Positions 1 to 7,654 of a stretch of 49,013 bases of DNA are shown here, piece by piece. The stretch's first letter is position 1; every line of letters begins with the position of its first letter. The position numbers and the translations under genes are program-made. Location: NCBI RefSeq assembly GCF_019969725.1, contig NZ_JAHXYW010000024.1, positions 1 to 49,013 of the forward strand. Reading direction: 5' to 3'. Origin of the DNA: Neobacillus bataviensis (GTDB lineage Bacteria > Bacillota > Bacilli > Bacillales_B > DSM-18226). The notes beneath the pieces are model-generated. The model was not told where the DNA came from, ran no database searches, and saw only the letters and a program-made list of their open reading frames with translations.

Positions 1-90
1 ACATATATGTATCACTACAATTATAAAAGATTCCAAAAACGACTAAACCATCGTGCTCCAGTTGAATATCGGATCACGATGGCTGCATAG
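1..90 (+). CDS. IS3-family transposase OrfB, C-terminal 29 residues
   Basis: The frame is open from base 1 to TAG at 88-90. It encodes the last 29 residues of the integrase-type transposase, with the HYNYKRFQKRLNHRAPVEY tail typical of IS3-family (IS150-like) OrfB. The same tail ends the minus-strand transposase at the other edge of the window. The catalytic DDE residues lie upstream, outside the window. Confidence 0.85.
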   Translation, partial: TYMYHYNYKRFQKRLNHRAPVEYRITMAA

Positions 91-127
91 TCTTTTTAGA
101 GCTGTCTACTTGACGGGGTTAAGTCCA
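1..127 (+). mobile_element. Right end of an IS3-family insertion sequence (truncated by window edge)
   Basis: The first 127 bases match the reverse complement of the IS end at 48630-48757, with one difference seen (C at position 15, T in the other copy, synonymous in a His codon). The end runs to about 127 and finishes in CA, the usual IS3-family terminus (TG...CA). The left part of the element is outside the window, so target duplications cannot be checked. Confidence 0.85.
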
Positions 128-176
128 TTAACTGGAGCCTTTTTCATATTCCAAACATCTTACCCTGCGCCATTTA

Positions 177-293
177 TTAGATGAAGGACGCTCCAACAAT
201 GATAAGAAGTATGAACAATACTACGATTAAAACAAAGCTGTTACCAAAGCCGAAACCTCCGTAGCCATAACCGCCGCATCCGTATCCAAACAT
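177..293 (-). CDS. YjcZ-family small sporulation protein
   Basis: A 38-residue protein with a Gly/Tyr/Phe-rich head ([19 protein letters not shown]) and one hydrophobic helix (about residues 19-36). This is the layout of the Bacillus YjcZ/tiny-TM sporulation family, which are small membrane or spore-associated proteins made late in sporulation. ATG at 293 is chosen because GGGTGGTGAT lies just upstream on the minus strand; a longer in-frame extension to 383 has no ribosome site and would add a non-homologous head. It stands alone between the IS end and the bacteriocin locus. Biochemical function is unknown. Confidence 0.8.
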   Translation of the reverse strand: MFGYGCGGYGYGGFGFGNSFVLIVVLFILLIIVGASFI

Positions 294-422
294 ATTTATC
301 ACCACCCTTTGTTTTTCTAAAGAGAAAACCCTTTTCCATATATATATATTTTTTAAGAGAAGGGACGATTGGACAAACATCATAGTGACAAAAAAAAATC
401 AGTGTTTTCTTTAAAAGTAAAG

Positions 423-449
423 AGACGTCTGCAATACATGCAAACGTCC
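423..449. other. Inverted repeat in the 294-710 intergenic stretch
   Basis: GACGT-C-TGCA and TGCA-A-ACGTC form a short stem around ATACA. Read on the minus strand it is followed by a T-rich tract, so it could be a weak terminator. Apart from this and the relic at 532-684 I see nothing clear between 294 and 710. Confidence 0.35.
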
Positions 450-531
450 CTTTGGAGGTAAATATTTATGTCTTTGGCGGTGGCAATAATAATATATGTC
501 AGATTATTAAAATGGAGTGGACAAGTGCTGA

Positions 532-684
532 TTTAATGAAGAAAAATTTTACTATTATGAAATAGGCTTTTACATCAGTAACAATGACCTAAAAAGAATC
601 ATAATTTGTTTAAGAGAGTACGAGAAGGAGCCTACATGGGTTAATAAAAAACTATTCAACTCTCTATACAGGTGGATAACCTGA
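532..684 (+). pseudogene. Possible relic of a small protein gene (no start codon)
   Basis: After a TGA ending at 531 the frame stays open for 50 codons and gives a plausible soluble-protein sequence: FYYYEIGFYISNNDLKRI, then an acidic stretch, then a Trp-containing end (LFNSLYRWIT). There is no ATG, GTG or TTG with a ribosome site in this frame. A second open stretch in another frame (about 468-560, with MEWTSADLMKKNF) precedes it, so a frameshifted ancestral gene is one explanation. I do not recognise the family, and chance coding-like sequence cannot be excluded. Confidence 0.3.
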
Positions 685-710
685 TTATAAATAGCAAAGG
701 GGAGGAAAAT

Positions 711-1028
711 ATGCAGAATTTCCATAATGATCTTCAATCCTTAGGGATGGATCCTTACCAAGTGGGTCAGTTAGTTCCTATGGATTTTCAAACTCAAGAT
801 GCTAATCTTTTTGACGACAGGCGTTGTGGTGGCTGTGGTCGTTGCGGCGGCATGTGTGGTGGCTTTGGTCGTTGCGGTGGCTTTGGCCGTTGCGGTGGCT
901 TTGGTTTTGGTCGTTGCGGTGGATTTTTCCGTTGCGGCGGCTGTGGTAGTTGCTTCGGTTTTAGTTGTTTTGGTATTGGTTTTAGCTGTTTTGGTTTTGG
1001 TTTTAGCTGTTTTGGTTTCTGGTGGTAA
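711..1028 (+). CDS. Heterocycloanthracin/sonorensin-type TOMM bacteriocin precursor
   Basis: A 105-residue precursor. Residues 1-38 are a leader without Cys (MQNFHNDLQSLGMDPYQVG...), ending in an acidic-to-basic junction (FDDRR). The remainder is an extremely biased core of Cys, Gly, Phe and Arg with 13 Cys and 4 Ser, the residues that YcaO cyclodehydratases turn into thiazol(in)es and oxazol(in)es. The core has two parts: a repeated RCGGFG-like half, then a repeated FSCFGFG-like half ending FGFWW. ATG 711 is chosen because GGGGAGGAAA sits directly upstream; an in-frame GTG at 672 has no such site. The modification genes follow at 1208-6688. The mature structure and activity cannot be read from sequence. 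Confidence 0.9.
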   Translation: MQNFHNDLQSLGMDPYQVGQLVPMDFQTQDANLFDDRRCGGCGRCGGMCGGFGRCGGFGRCGGFGFGRCGGFFRCGGCGSCFGFSCFGIGFSCFGFGFSCFGFWW

Positions 1029-1050
1029 TTTTTGGAAAAATCTATTGGAA

Positions 1051-1084
1051 AGAAATGCCCCTTCTGCAGGGGCATTTCTTTTTT
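1051..1084 (+). terminator. Terminator between precursor and modification genes
   Basis: An 11-bp perfect stem (AGAAATGCCCC / GGGGCATTTCT) with a 7-nt loop is followed by a T run. It lies 22 bases after the precursor stop and before the maturation operon. It would let the precursor be transcribed in excess, with partial read-through or a second promoter feeding the enzymes. Confidence 0.9.
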
Positions 1085-1207
1085 ACCGATAGGAAAGTAG
1101 CTGCTTTCCAATCGGCAAGTTGGCTTTATTTTACTCATATTGGACAAATAAAAGTACATAAACTGATAGTGCATATCTAGGAATAATTTGAACGAAGGAG
1201 GAGCTGA

Positions 1208-3145
1208 ATGACAGAACTAAACACAAATTCACGTCTCAAGGTGAAAAGAGATACCTTTTATTTACCTGATCCACAAGGTGGTGTGTATTTTAGAAATAAT
1301 CAAAGTTCATTCCGCTTGGAAGGCGGTACCATCTATCAATGGATTGAAAAACTGATGCCAATGTTCAACGGGGAGCAATCATTAGAACGTATAACAGAAG
1401 GATTAACACCCCCATATCGTAACAGGGTATATGAGATTGGAGAAACATTGTACAAGAATGGTTTTGTTCGAGATGTAAGCCAAGATCATCCCCACCAATT
1501 AAATAGCAACATTCTCGAAAAGTACGCTTCACAAATTGAATTTATCGAGAGTTTTGTAGATTCCGGTCCGTACCGTTTTCAACAATACCGACAGGCAAAA
1601 GTTTTGGCTGTTGGCTCAGGATCCTTTTTGGTTTCATTGGCTGATGCCCTACTTGAATCTGGGCTTCCGAAATTCCATTTCATGATGACGGATTCGGTAC
1701 CAACAAATGAGGTACGGATTCAGGAACTCGTTCGCAATGCCCGCAACGATGACTCCGAGGTGATGGTAGAACAAATACGATATCACGCTGATGGCAGGGA
1801 TTTTTGGCAAGAAGCTGTACAGCCCTATGATTGGATCCTATATATCTCTCAAGATGGAAATGAAAAAGAGCTTAGGGAGTTAAATAGGGTGTGCAAAGAG
1901 GAGCGGAAGGTATTTGTACCGGCCATCTGCTTAGACCAAGTGGGGCTTGCTGGTCCAGTGGTTCATCCTGAATCAGAGGGATGCTGGGAATCCGCATGGC
2001 GCCGAATCCATCAATCTTCCTTGCAGTTAGATCGACAGCAGCAATCTTTTTCGGGTACAGCCGGAGCGATTCTTGCTCATGTCATGGTATTTGAATTTTT
2101 TAAAAAGGCTACAGACATAGCAGACTCCAATCAGAGTACCAAAATTTACAATCTTGATCTTGAAACACTGGAAGGAGACTGGATTTCATTCATTCCCCAT
2201 CCATTGGTTGAGAATTATGATGTTTCGCCTCGACTAGTGGAAGTTCTCGATGTAGGGTTAAAGCAAGAAGAGAGTGAAAAGGATCCAAATCATACCATCT
2301 TGGAGTATTTCAATCTTATAACTTCTGTAGAAACAGGTATTTTCCATATCTGGGAGGAACGAGACCTGAAACAGCTTCCTCTATCACAGTGCTATGTTCA
2401 AGCTGTTAATCCAGTTTCAGAAGGACCGGCAACTCTCCTGCCGGAGGTGATCTGCTCAGGATTAACACATGAGGAAGCAAGAAGGGAAGCAGGACTCACA
2501 GGTATAGAAATGTATGTCTCGCAAATGATAAAGGAATTTACAGATCGGAAAAATAGTGTGAATATACATGGTCGATTCATGGGCGTAGGTGCGGGAGAAA
2601 CAATCCAAGAGGCAGTTTGTCGAGGTCTTCAGGCATATATTGATGAAGAATTGAAACAAAGAAAGGCCAATCATAACAGCACGATTTTCCAAATTCCACT
2701 GGGAACGATAGAAGATCAACAGTGCCGAATATATTTAAATGCCTTAACAACCTTAAATGGTGCACCGACAATCGGCTTGAAAGAGGATATTCTAGGATTC
2801 CCTGTCATCGGGGTACGATCGAATGGACGATGGTACACAAGGGCAGGTTTAAATACGGCATTGGCATTACGGTATTCATTACAACAGGCGCTGTTGGATG
2901 CGCAAAACGACTTGAATGTAACCGAGAGGGAAATGGAGTCAGCTGTTTTTCTGAAAGAAAAGAAATTTAAGCTCGATATCCCCTCATGTGCAGAAATAAC
3001 ACAATTGGAGTTATTGCAATCTTCATTACAGGTGTTGAACAGAAAGAACAAACAGCTATTCATTTATGATCTTGCGTTCGAACCTTTTTTAAAACAAGAA
3101 TTGGCAGGAGTTTATGGTGTACAGGTCCGAGAGGGGGAATTCTGA
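1208..3145 (+). CDS. Putative thiazole-containing bacteriocin maturation protein (E1/ThiF-like)
   Basis: A 645-residue cytoplasmic protein resembling the 'putative thiazole-containing bacteriocin maturation protein' family found beside heterocycloanthracin-type precursors. The N-terminal ~110 residues look like a small winged-helix segment of the kind used for leader recognition. A degenerate Rossmann segment follows (AVGSGSFLVSLADALLESG, about 135-155), like an E1-type activating fold without the usual ATP-site signature. The rest has no catalytic motif I recognise. ATG 1208 follows GAAGGAGGAGCTGA. The stop overlaps the next ATG by one base (TGATG), so it is translationally coupled to the cyclodehydratase. 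The likely role is presenting or binding precursor for the YcaO partner; this is inferred. Confidence 0.8.
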   Translation: MTELNTNSRLKVKRDTFYLPDPQGGVYFRNNQSSFRLEGGTIYQWIEKLMPMFNGEQSLERITEGLTPPYRNRVYEIGETLYKNGFVRDVSQDHPHQLNSNILEKYASQIEFIESFVDSGPYRFQQYRQAKVLAVGSGSFLVSLADALLESGLPKFHFMMTDSVPTNEVRIQELVRNARNDDSEVMVEQIRYHADGRDFWQEAVQPYDWILYISQDGNEKELRELNRVCKEERKVFVPAICLDQVGLAGPVVHPESEGCWESAWRRIHQSSLQLDRQQQSFSGTAGAILAHVMVFEFFKKATDIADSNQSTKIYNLDLETLEGDWISFIPHPLVENYDVSPRLVEVLDVGLKQEESEKDPNHTILEYFNLITSVETGIFHIWEERDLKQLPLSQCYVQAVNPVSEGPATLLPEVICSGLTHEEARREAGLTGIEMYVSQMIKEFTDRKNSVNIHGRFMGVGAGETIQEAVCRGLQAYIDEELKQRKANHNSTIFQIPLGTIEDQQCRIYLNALTTLNGAPTIGLKEDILGFPVIGVRSNGRWYTRAGLNTALALRYSLQQALLDAQNDLNVTEREMESAVFLKEKKFKLDIPSCAEITQLELLQSSLQVLNRKNKQLFIYDLAFEPFLKQELAGVYGVQVREGEF

Positions 3146-5085
3146 TGGCTGCCCAGATTCTTATTGAGGGACAGGGATTATTAGCGGATTTTGTCTCTGA
3201 TCGATTGTCCGTCAGCTATCTCGTTATGCGTCAAAGCCTATTAGAAGAAATCCCCGAAGACACAGAATTCGCGCTTGTACTAAACGATGCCTGGAATCCA
3301 TTGGATCATAAAAATGCGGAAGAAAGATTCAGGAAATCAGGAATACCCTGGCTTCGGGGATTCATCTCCTTTGGGGAGGGAATCATCGGTCCGATCGTAC
3401 GTCCCGATAGACCAGGATGTTCTCGTTGTGCAGACATCCGGCGCATATTAGCTGGACCCGATCGCCGTGAGATGTGGGGATTTCAGATGAGCAGGGTTAG
3501 AGGAGAAGGTGGAATGCGAGATGCTTGGGTATCACGAACGGGTCTATCGCAAATCGCCGCGTTGATATGTAACGAAGTACAAAAAGTTTTTCAAGGGGAA
3601 CCAAGCCATTTGGAAGAAAGGTTCTTCATTATGAACCTGAGGACGTTAACGAACTCTATTCATCCTTTCTTGCCAGATCCATTATGCCCCATCTGCAGTC
3701 CATTACCTGATGACACACCGGAATTGGCTCAAATCAAGTTGGAATCCAGTCCTAAAATAAATAGTATGGGTTACCGCACACGTTCGATGGAGGAATTGAA
3801 ACCATTACTCGTCAAGGATTACCTCGATTATCGCAGTGGGGTGATGAATGGTAAAATGCAGGATTTCTCACTGCCGTTCGCGGATGTATTAATAAACCTG
3901 CCGCTGTTTGAAGGGGATGAGGGAGTAGCGGGAAGGTCTAATTCTTATGAAATGAGCGAGTTGACTGCTATTTTGGAGGGCTTGGAACGATATTGCGGAA
4001 TTGAGCCGCGAGGAAAAAGAAAGATTGTTCGCGACAGCTATCACAATTTAGAAAAAATAGCATTAAATCCAGCAAGGGTAGGTTTACATGAAAAAGAACA
4101 ATATAAAAAGCCCCATTTTCCGTTTAAAGCATTTCATCCTGATACCCCGATGAATTGGGTTTGGGGCTATTCGTTCTTACAAGAGCGACCTATTTTGGTA
4201 CCGGAGTTACTAGCATATTACAGTTTGGGTTATGGGGAGTGTTTCGTTTATGAAACCTCCAACGGATGTGCATTAGGGGGGAGTTTAGAGGAAGCGATTT
4301 TCCATGGAATCATGGAAGTCGTTGAGCGGGATTCCTTTTTGTTAACCTGGTATGCCAAACTTCCTCTTCCGCGCATTGACCTTCTTTCTGCCAACGATAA
4401 GGAATTACGGCTGATGGTCGACCGAGTAAATGAAGTGACAGGTTATGACCTTCATTTTTACAATTCGACGATGGAGCATGGAATTCCAAGCGTATGGGCA
4501 CTAGCAAAAAATAGAAAATCCAAGGGGCTAAACCTGATTTGTGCAGCCGGAGCGAACCCTGATCCTGTAAGGGCCGTAAAAAGCACGATTTACGAGCTTG
4601 CAGGAATGATGGCTAGACATGACGAAAAATTGGATAAAAACCGACAGAAATATAAAGATATGCTGCATGATCCGTTCGCAGTACGTACGATGGAGGACCA
4701 TGGTTTGTTATACGGTCTTCCTGAAGCTGAAGAACGGCTGGATTTTATATTAGATGATAAGCGTCCATTACGTACGTTTGCTGAAGAATTCAAGCAGCCT
4801 CCGGCCAATTCTGATTTGAAGGATGACCTATTGGATATTTTAAACAGATTCCGCCGCTTAAACCTCGAAGTCATTGTGGTTAATCAAACAACCCCAGTTA
4901 TAGAACGGAACGGATTATTCTGTGTAAAGGTTTTAATTCCAGGAATGTTACCAATGACGTTTGGTCATCACCTTACCCGTGTGAAAGGGCTGGAGAGGGT
5001 ACTCAAGGTACCGATGGAGCTAGGATTTAAGAAGACACCGTTATCATACGAACAACTAAATCCATATCCTCATCCATTTCCATAA
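3145..5085 (+). CDS. TOMM cyclodehydratase: E1-like/Zn domain fused to YcaO domain
   Basis: A 646-residue fusion. Residues 1-~200 form an E1-like cyclodehydratase domain with two Cys pairs (CSRC near 91-94, CPIC near 180-183), a likely structural zinc site. Residues ~230-646 are the YcaO ATP-dependent cyclodehydratase, recognisable from SNGCALGGSLEEAIFHGIME followed by VVERDSF, and from ELAGMMARHDEK. The C-terminus PYPHPFP is a proline-alternating tail of the kind important for catalysis in azoline-forming YcaO proteins. The reaction expected for the family is ATP-driven cyclodehydration of Cys (and Ser/Thr) in the core peptide to thiazoline/oxazoline. It overlaps the upstream gene by one base and lies 22 bases before the dehydrogenase. 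Confidence 0.9.
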   Translation: MAAQILIEGQGLLADFVSDRLSVSYLVMRQSLLEEIPEDTEFALVLNDAWNPLDHKNAEERFRKSGIPWLRGFISFGEGIIGPIVRPDRPGCSRCADIRRILAGPDRREMWGFQMSRVRGEGGMRDAWVSRTGLSQIAALICNEVQKVFQGEPSHLEERFFIMNLRTLTNSIHPFLPDPLCPICSPLPDDTPELAQIKLESSPKINSMGYRTRSMEELKPLLVKDYLDYRSGVMNGKMQDFSLPFADVLINLPLFEGDEGVAGRSNSYEMSELTAILEGLERYCGIEPRGKRKIVRDSYHNLEKIALNPARVGLHEKEQYKKPHFPFKAFHPDTPMNWVWGYSFLQERPILVPELLAYYSLGYGECFVYETSNGCALGGSLEEAIFHGIMEVVERDSFLLTWYAKLPLPRIDLLSANDKELRLMVDRVNEVTGYDLHFYNSTMEHGIPSVWALAKNRKSKGLNLICAAGANPDPVRAVKSTIYELAGMMARHDEKLDKNRQKYKDMLHDPFAVRTMEDHGLLYGLPEAEERLDFILDDKRPLRTFAEEFKQPPANSDLKDDLLDILNRFRRLNLEVIVVNQTTPVIERNGLFCVKVLIPGMLPMTFGHHLTRVKGLERVLKVPMELGFKKTPLSYEQLNPYPHPFP

Positions 5086-5107
5086 TTGAAGAGTAGGAGG
5101 TTTAAGT

Positions 5108-6688
5108 TTGGAGCTCGATACATTTCTATACAATTTGCATTTTGACCAGGAAAAAATCTTTCCGCCTGATTGGCAGGTGGACTGGGAAGATGGACCCCTG
5201 CCATATAAACTGTATCGCGGCTTACCAGTGATTCCTCTCAACACAGAAAAACCTTTATCCCTCAAGCGAGGAGATTCTCAGCAAAAACCAAGTCTGGAGG
5301 AGCTTGGCCATTTCTTATGGTATGTATATGGCCTAACACAATATTCACAAACCGCAATAAACGTTGGAACTTATGAAAATGATGTCATGTTTGCCCAATC
5401 AAAAAGGAGATTTGTTCCCTCCGGAGGAGCGTTGTATCCGAGTGAATTATATGTTTATGTTAATCTAGAGGGTGCTCCAAATGGAATTTACCATTACGAT
5501 GTAGCCCATCACCGCCTTGTTTTGCTGCGAGAAGGAAACTACGATTCCTACTTATCTAGAAGTCTTGGTAACGGTTTTGATATTTCAAACAGTTTTTGCA
5601 CCGTTTTTGTCTCGACGATGTTTTGGAAGAATTACTATAAATACAATAACTTTTCTTATAGACTCCAAGGGTTAGATGCAGGAGTGCTAATAGGGCAAAC
5701 GTTGGCAGTGGCCGATCAGATTGGGTTTTCCTCTCGCGTATGCTATCAATTTCTTGATCCGGCCATCAATCATTTACTGGGATTATCTGAAAAGGAAGAA
5801 AGTGTATATGCGGTTATTCCATTAACCATACATCAACCTATCCATTATGTTGACAATGAGAATAATAGAGACATTGTTTCTGCGACTGAATTATGCAGGG
5901 AAATTCCCACGTTGAAACATGTTTATTATAACCGATCAAAGAGAGTCCTTGATTATCCGATGCTGAGAAAACTTAATGAGGCATCGAGGATGGAAACGAC
6001 TGAGTCATTTGTGAAAATCATGAAAAATAAAAGTAAAAAGCTTTCCTTAAGTGCTGAGATGTTATTTTTGCCCTTAACAGAACACGTATCGTACGATTTC
6101 GCATCCATTTGCAGGGAGCGTCATTCACTTGATAGCGATTTTGTTTTGGGAAATGTAAGTCAAATTCAACTTTCGACTTTGTTAAAAGAGACATTTTCCT
6201 TCTCGTATCAAAATGACCTCGATGGAACAGAAGGGCAGATAGAGACTCGTTTTTCACTGTATGGCAGTCTTTATAACGTCGAGGGCGTTCCAAATGGTAC
6301 CTACTCCTATGACATTAGTACTCATGCCCTACGGAGAATTAATCAGGGTGATTTCCGGCAACTTTTACATTTTGGATTAACAATGCCCAATGTGAATCTG
6401 TTTCAAGTTCCGTTATGTATGCATGTCGTTGGAGATAAGGATTACAACAAAGAGGAATTAGGGTATAGAGGATATCGTATTCAACAGATGGAGGCGGGCA
6501 TTCTCGTGCAGCGGCTGCTCCTAGCTTCGGGTGCCTTGGGGATGGGGGGCCATCCATTGCTGGGTTTCGATGTGAACCAATGTGATGAACTTTACAGGAT
6601 CAATTCGAAAGGAAAAACCAGCTTGATTAAAATCCCTGTTGGAACTTATCGTCCCCGCGCCTGGTTAAAGGGAAGTTTGCGAAGCTAG
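5108..6688 (+). CDS. SagB-type FMN-dependent azoline dehydrogenase (duplicated nitroreductase domains)
   Basis: A 526-residue protein with two tandem SagB/nitroreductase-like units. The first includes RRFVPSGGALYPSELYVYV and an NGIYHYD motif (about 98-140). The second repeats the layout with VPNGTYSYD and ends near VGTYRPRAWLKG. The SagB family uses FMN to oxidise thiazolines to thiazoles after the YcaO step. The start is TTG at 5108, supported by GTAGGAGG upstream; no ATG is near. The second half lacks an obvious equivalent of the PSGGA-LYPSELY motif, so it may be structural rather than catalytic. It completes the modification set; no dedicated transporter, protease or immunity gene is visible in the locus. 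Confidence 0.88.
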   Translation: MELDTFLYNLHFDQEKIFPPDWQVDWEDGPLPYKLYRGLPVIPLNTEKPLSLKRGDSQQKPSLEELGHFLWYVYGLTQYSQTAINVGTYENDVMFAQSKRRFVPSGGALYPSELYVYVNLEGAPNGIYHYDVAHHRLVLLREGNYDSYLSRSLGNGFDISNSFCTVFVSTMFWKNYYKYNNFSYRLQGLDAGVLIGQTLAVADQIGFSSRVCYQFLDPAINHLLGLSEKEESVYAVIPLTIHQPIHYVDNENNRDIVSATELCREIPTLKHVYYNRSKRVLDYPMLRKLNEASRMETTESFVKIMKNKSKKLSLSAEMLFLPLTEHVSYDFASICRERHSLDSDFVLGNVSQIQLSTLLKETFSFSYQNDLDGTEGQIETRFSLYGSLYNVEGVPNGTYSYDISTHALRRINQGDFRQLLHFGLTMPNVNLFQVPLCMHVVGDKDYNKEELGYRGYRIQQMEAGILVQRLLLASGALGMGGHPLLGFDVNQCDELYRINSKGKTSLIKIPVGTYRPRAWLKGSLRS

Positions 6689-6811
6689 GTTTTATTGCAA
6701 AAATAAACTATTATGAAGGTTCCCTTAGTATAAAAAAGTTATTTAACTTTTCTAACCGAAGTGTTAATATTATTCTTAAAGGTTAACATTACAAATTAAT
6801 ATTTTAAGCAA

Positions 6812-6907
6812 TTCCGCTAGAGGTGCCTTTTTAAAGGGCTGAGATTGAAGTGTAACTTCGGGACTCTATGAACCTGATCTGGGTAATACCAGCGTAGGGA
6901 AGTGGAA
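6812..6907 (+). promoter_or_regulatory. TPP riboswitch (THI element)
   Basis: Contains the diagnostic CTGAGA (6839-6844) and ACCTGATCTGGGTAATACC cores followed by AGCGTAGGGAAGTGG. P1 can be drawn between TTCCGCT (6812-6818) and AGTGGAA (6901-6907). It precedes the thiazole operon and a terminator hairpin, as expected for a TPP-responsive transcriptional OFF switch. Confidence 0.96.
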
Positions 6908-6950
6908 AACTGGATATTTGGAGAACCATCGTTTTTATTCAAATTTTCGA

Positions 6951-6982
6951 CCACTTCCGTAAACATTTGGAAGTGGTTTTTT
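6951..6982 (+). terminator. Riboswitch-controlled terminator of the thiazole operon
   Basis: Stem CCACTTCC / GGAAGTGG (6951-6958 / 6969-6976) followed by six T. The same octamer GGAAGTGG occurs at 6898-6905 inside the riboswitch 3' end. Without TPP it can pair with CCACTTCC as antiterminator; with TPP, P1 holds part of it (AGTGG) and the terminator forms. Confidence 0.9.
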
Positions 6983-7035
6983 GTTTTTCACTTTAAATCA
7001 TAGATAAGCGGAATCTTCTCAAAGGGGGGACTTGT

Positions 7036-7653
7036 ATTTTCACTAGTTTTAATGGGAAAGAGTTCCATATTATCTCCAATGGAAAAATGCCGATCGAGCA
7101 ATTATGTGAAATTGTAATGGATATTCACCCATATGTAACCGCGATTCACTTACGAGAGAAACAAAGATCAGCTAGGGACCTTTTTCAAGCAGTTGAACTT
7201 TTAACAAAGAAAAACATACCGCTATCTAAGATCATTATTAATGATCGGGTCGATGTTGCCTTCGTAACAAGTGTCAGGGGAGTTCAATTAGCCTTTCATA
7301 GTTTAGATGCAGACCTTGTAAAAGAAAATTTTCCTCAACTTATGCTAGGGAGTTCTATTCACTCCTACGAGGAAGGAGAAAAAGCAAAAGAGAAGGGTGC
7401 TGATTACCTCCTATTCGGTCATGTTTTCCCTTCACAGTCAAAACCGGGTAAGACCCCAAAAGGGTTAGAAGAGTTATCGAGGCTAACACAACTATACATT
7501 CCTGTTATTGCCATCGGAGGTATAACCCCAGAGAATACGGGGCAGGTACTTCAGGCAGGGGCAAAGGGGATTGCCGTCATGTCAGGAGTCTTAGAAGCGT
7601 CCGATCCGTTATCCGCTGTAAAAACATACATTCATGCATTGGAGGAGGGGTAA
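7036..7653 (+). CDS. tenI: Thiazole tautomerase TenI (thiamine phosphate synthase fold)
   Basis: TIM-barrel protein of the ThiE/TenI family. Motifs include IHLREKQRS near the N-terminus, a GSSIHSYEEGEKAKEKGADY block followed by LLFGHVFPS, and IPVIAIGGITPENTGQ with GAKGIAVMSG as phosphate-binding loops. GSSIHS-HVF and the position first in a thiO-S-G-F operon fit TenI, which isomerises the thiazole carboxylate, better than ThiE. The start is unusual: the first in-frame ATG (7087) has no ribosome site and would cut off the FHIISNGK strand that aligns with the TenI N-terminus. An ATT at 7036, 6-7 bases after AAAGGGGGGA, restores it. I use 7036 tentatively. The stop is one base before the thiO GTG. 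Confidence 0.82.
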   Translation: MFTSFNGKEFHIISNGKMPIEQLCEIVMDIHPYVTAIHLREKQRSARDLFQAVELLTKKNIPLSKIIINDRVDVAFVTSVRGVQLAFHSLDADLVKENFPQLMLGSSIHSYEEGEKAKEKGADYLLFGHVFPSQSKPGKTPKGLEELSRLTQLYIPVIAIGGITPENTGQVLQAGAKGIAVMSGVLEASDPLSAVKTYIHALEEG

Positions 7654-7654
7654 A

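Noticed and set aside
468..536. 22-codon frame with a GGAGGT site (MSLAVAIIIYVRLLKW...)
   Set aside because: Too short to support; overlaps a relic region; could be chance.
799..1092. Val/Ala-rich frame overlapping the precursor
   Set aside because: Frame-shifted reading of the same repeats, running through the terminator.
794..1174. Long Pro/Lys/Gln-rich frame antisense to the precursor
   Set aside because: A mirror of the repetitive Gly/Cys codons on the other strand; no ribosome site, and it crosses the terminator.
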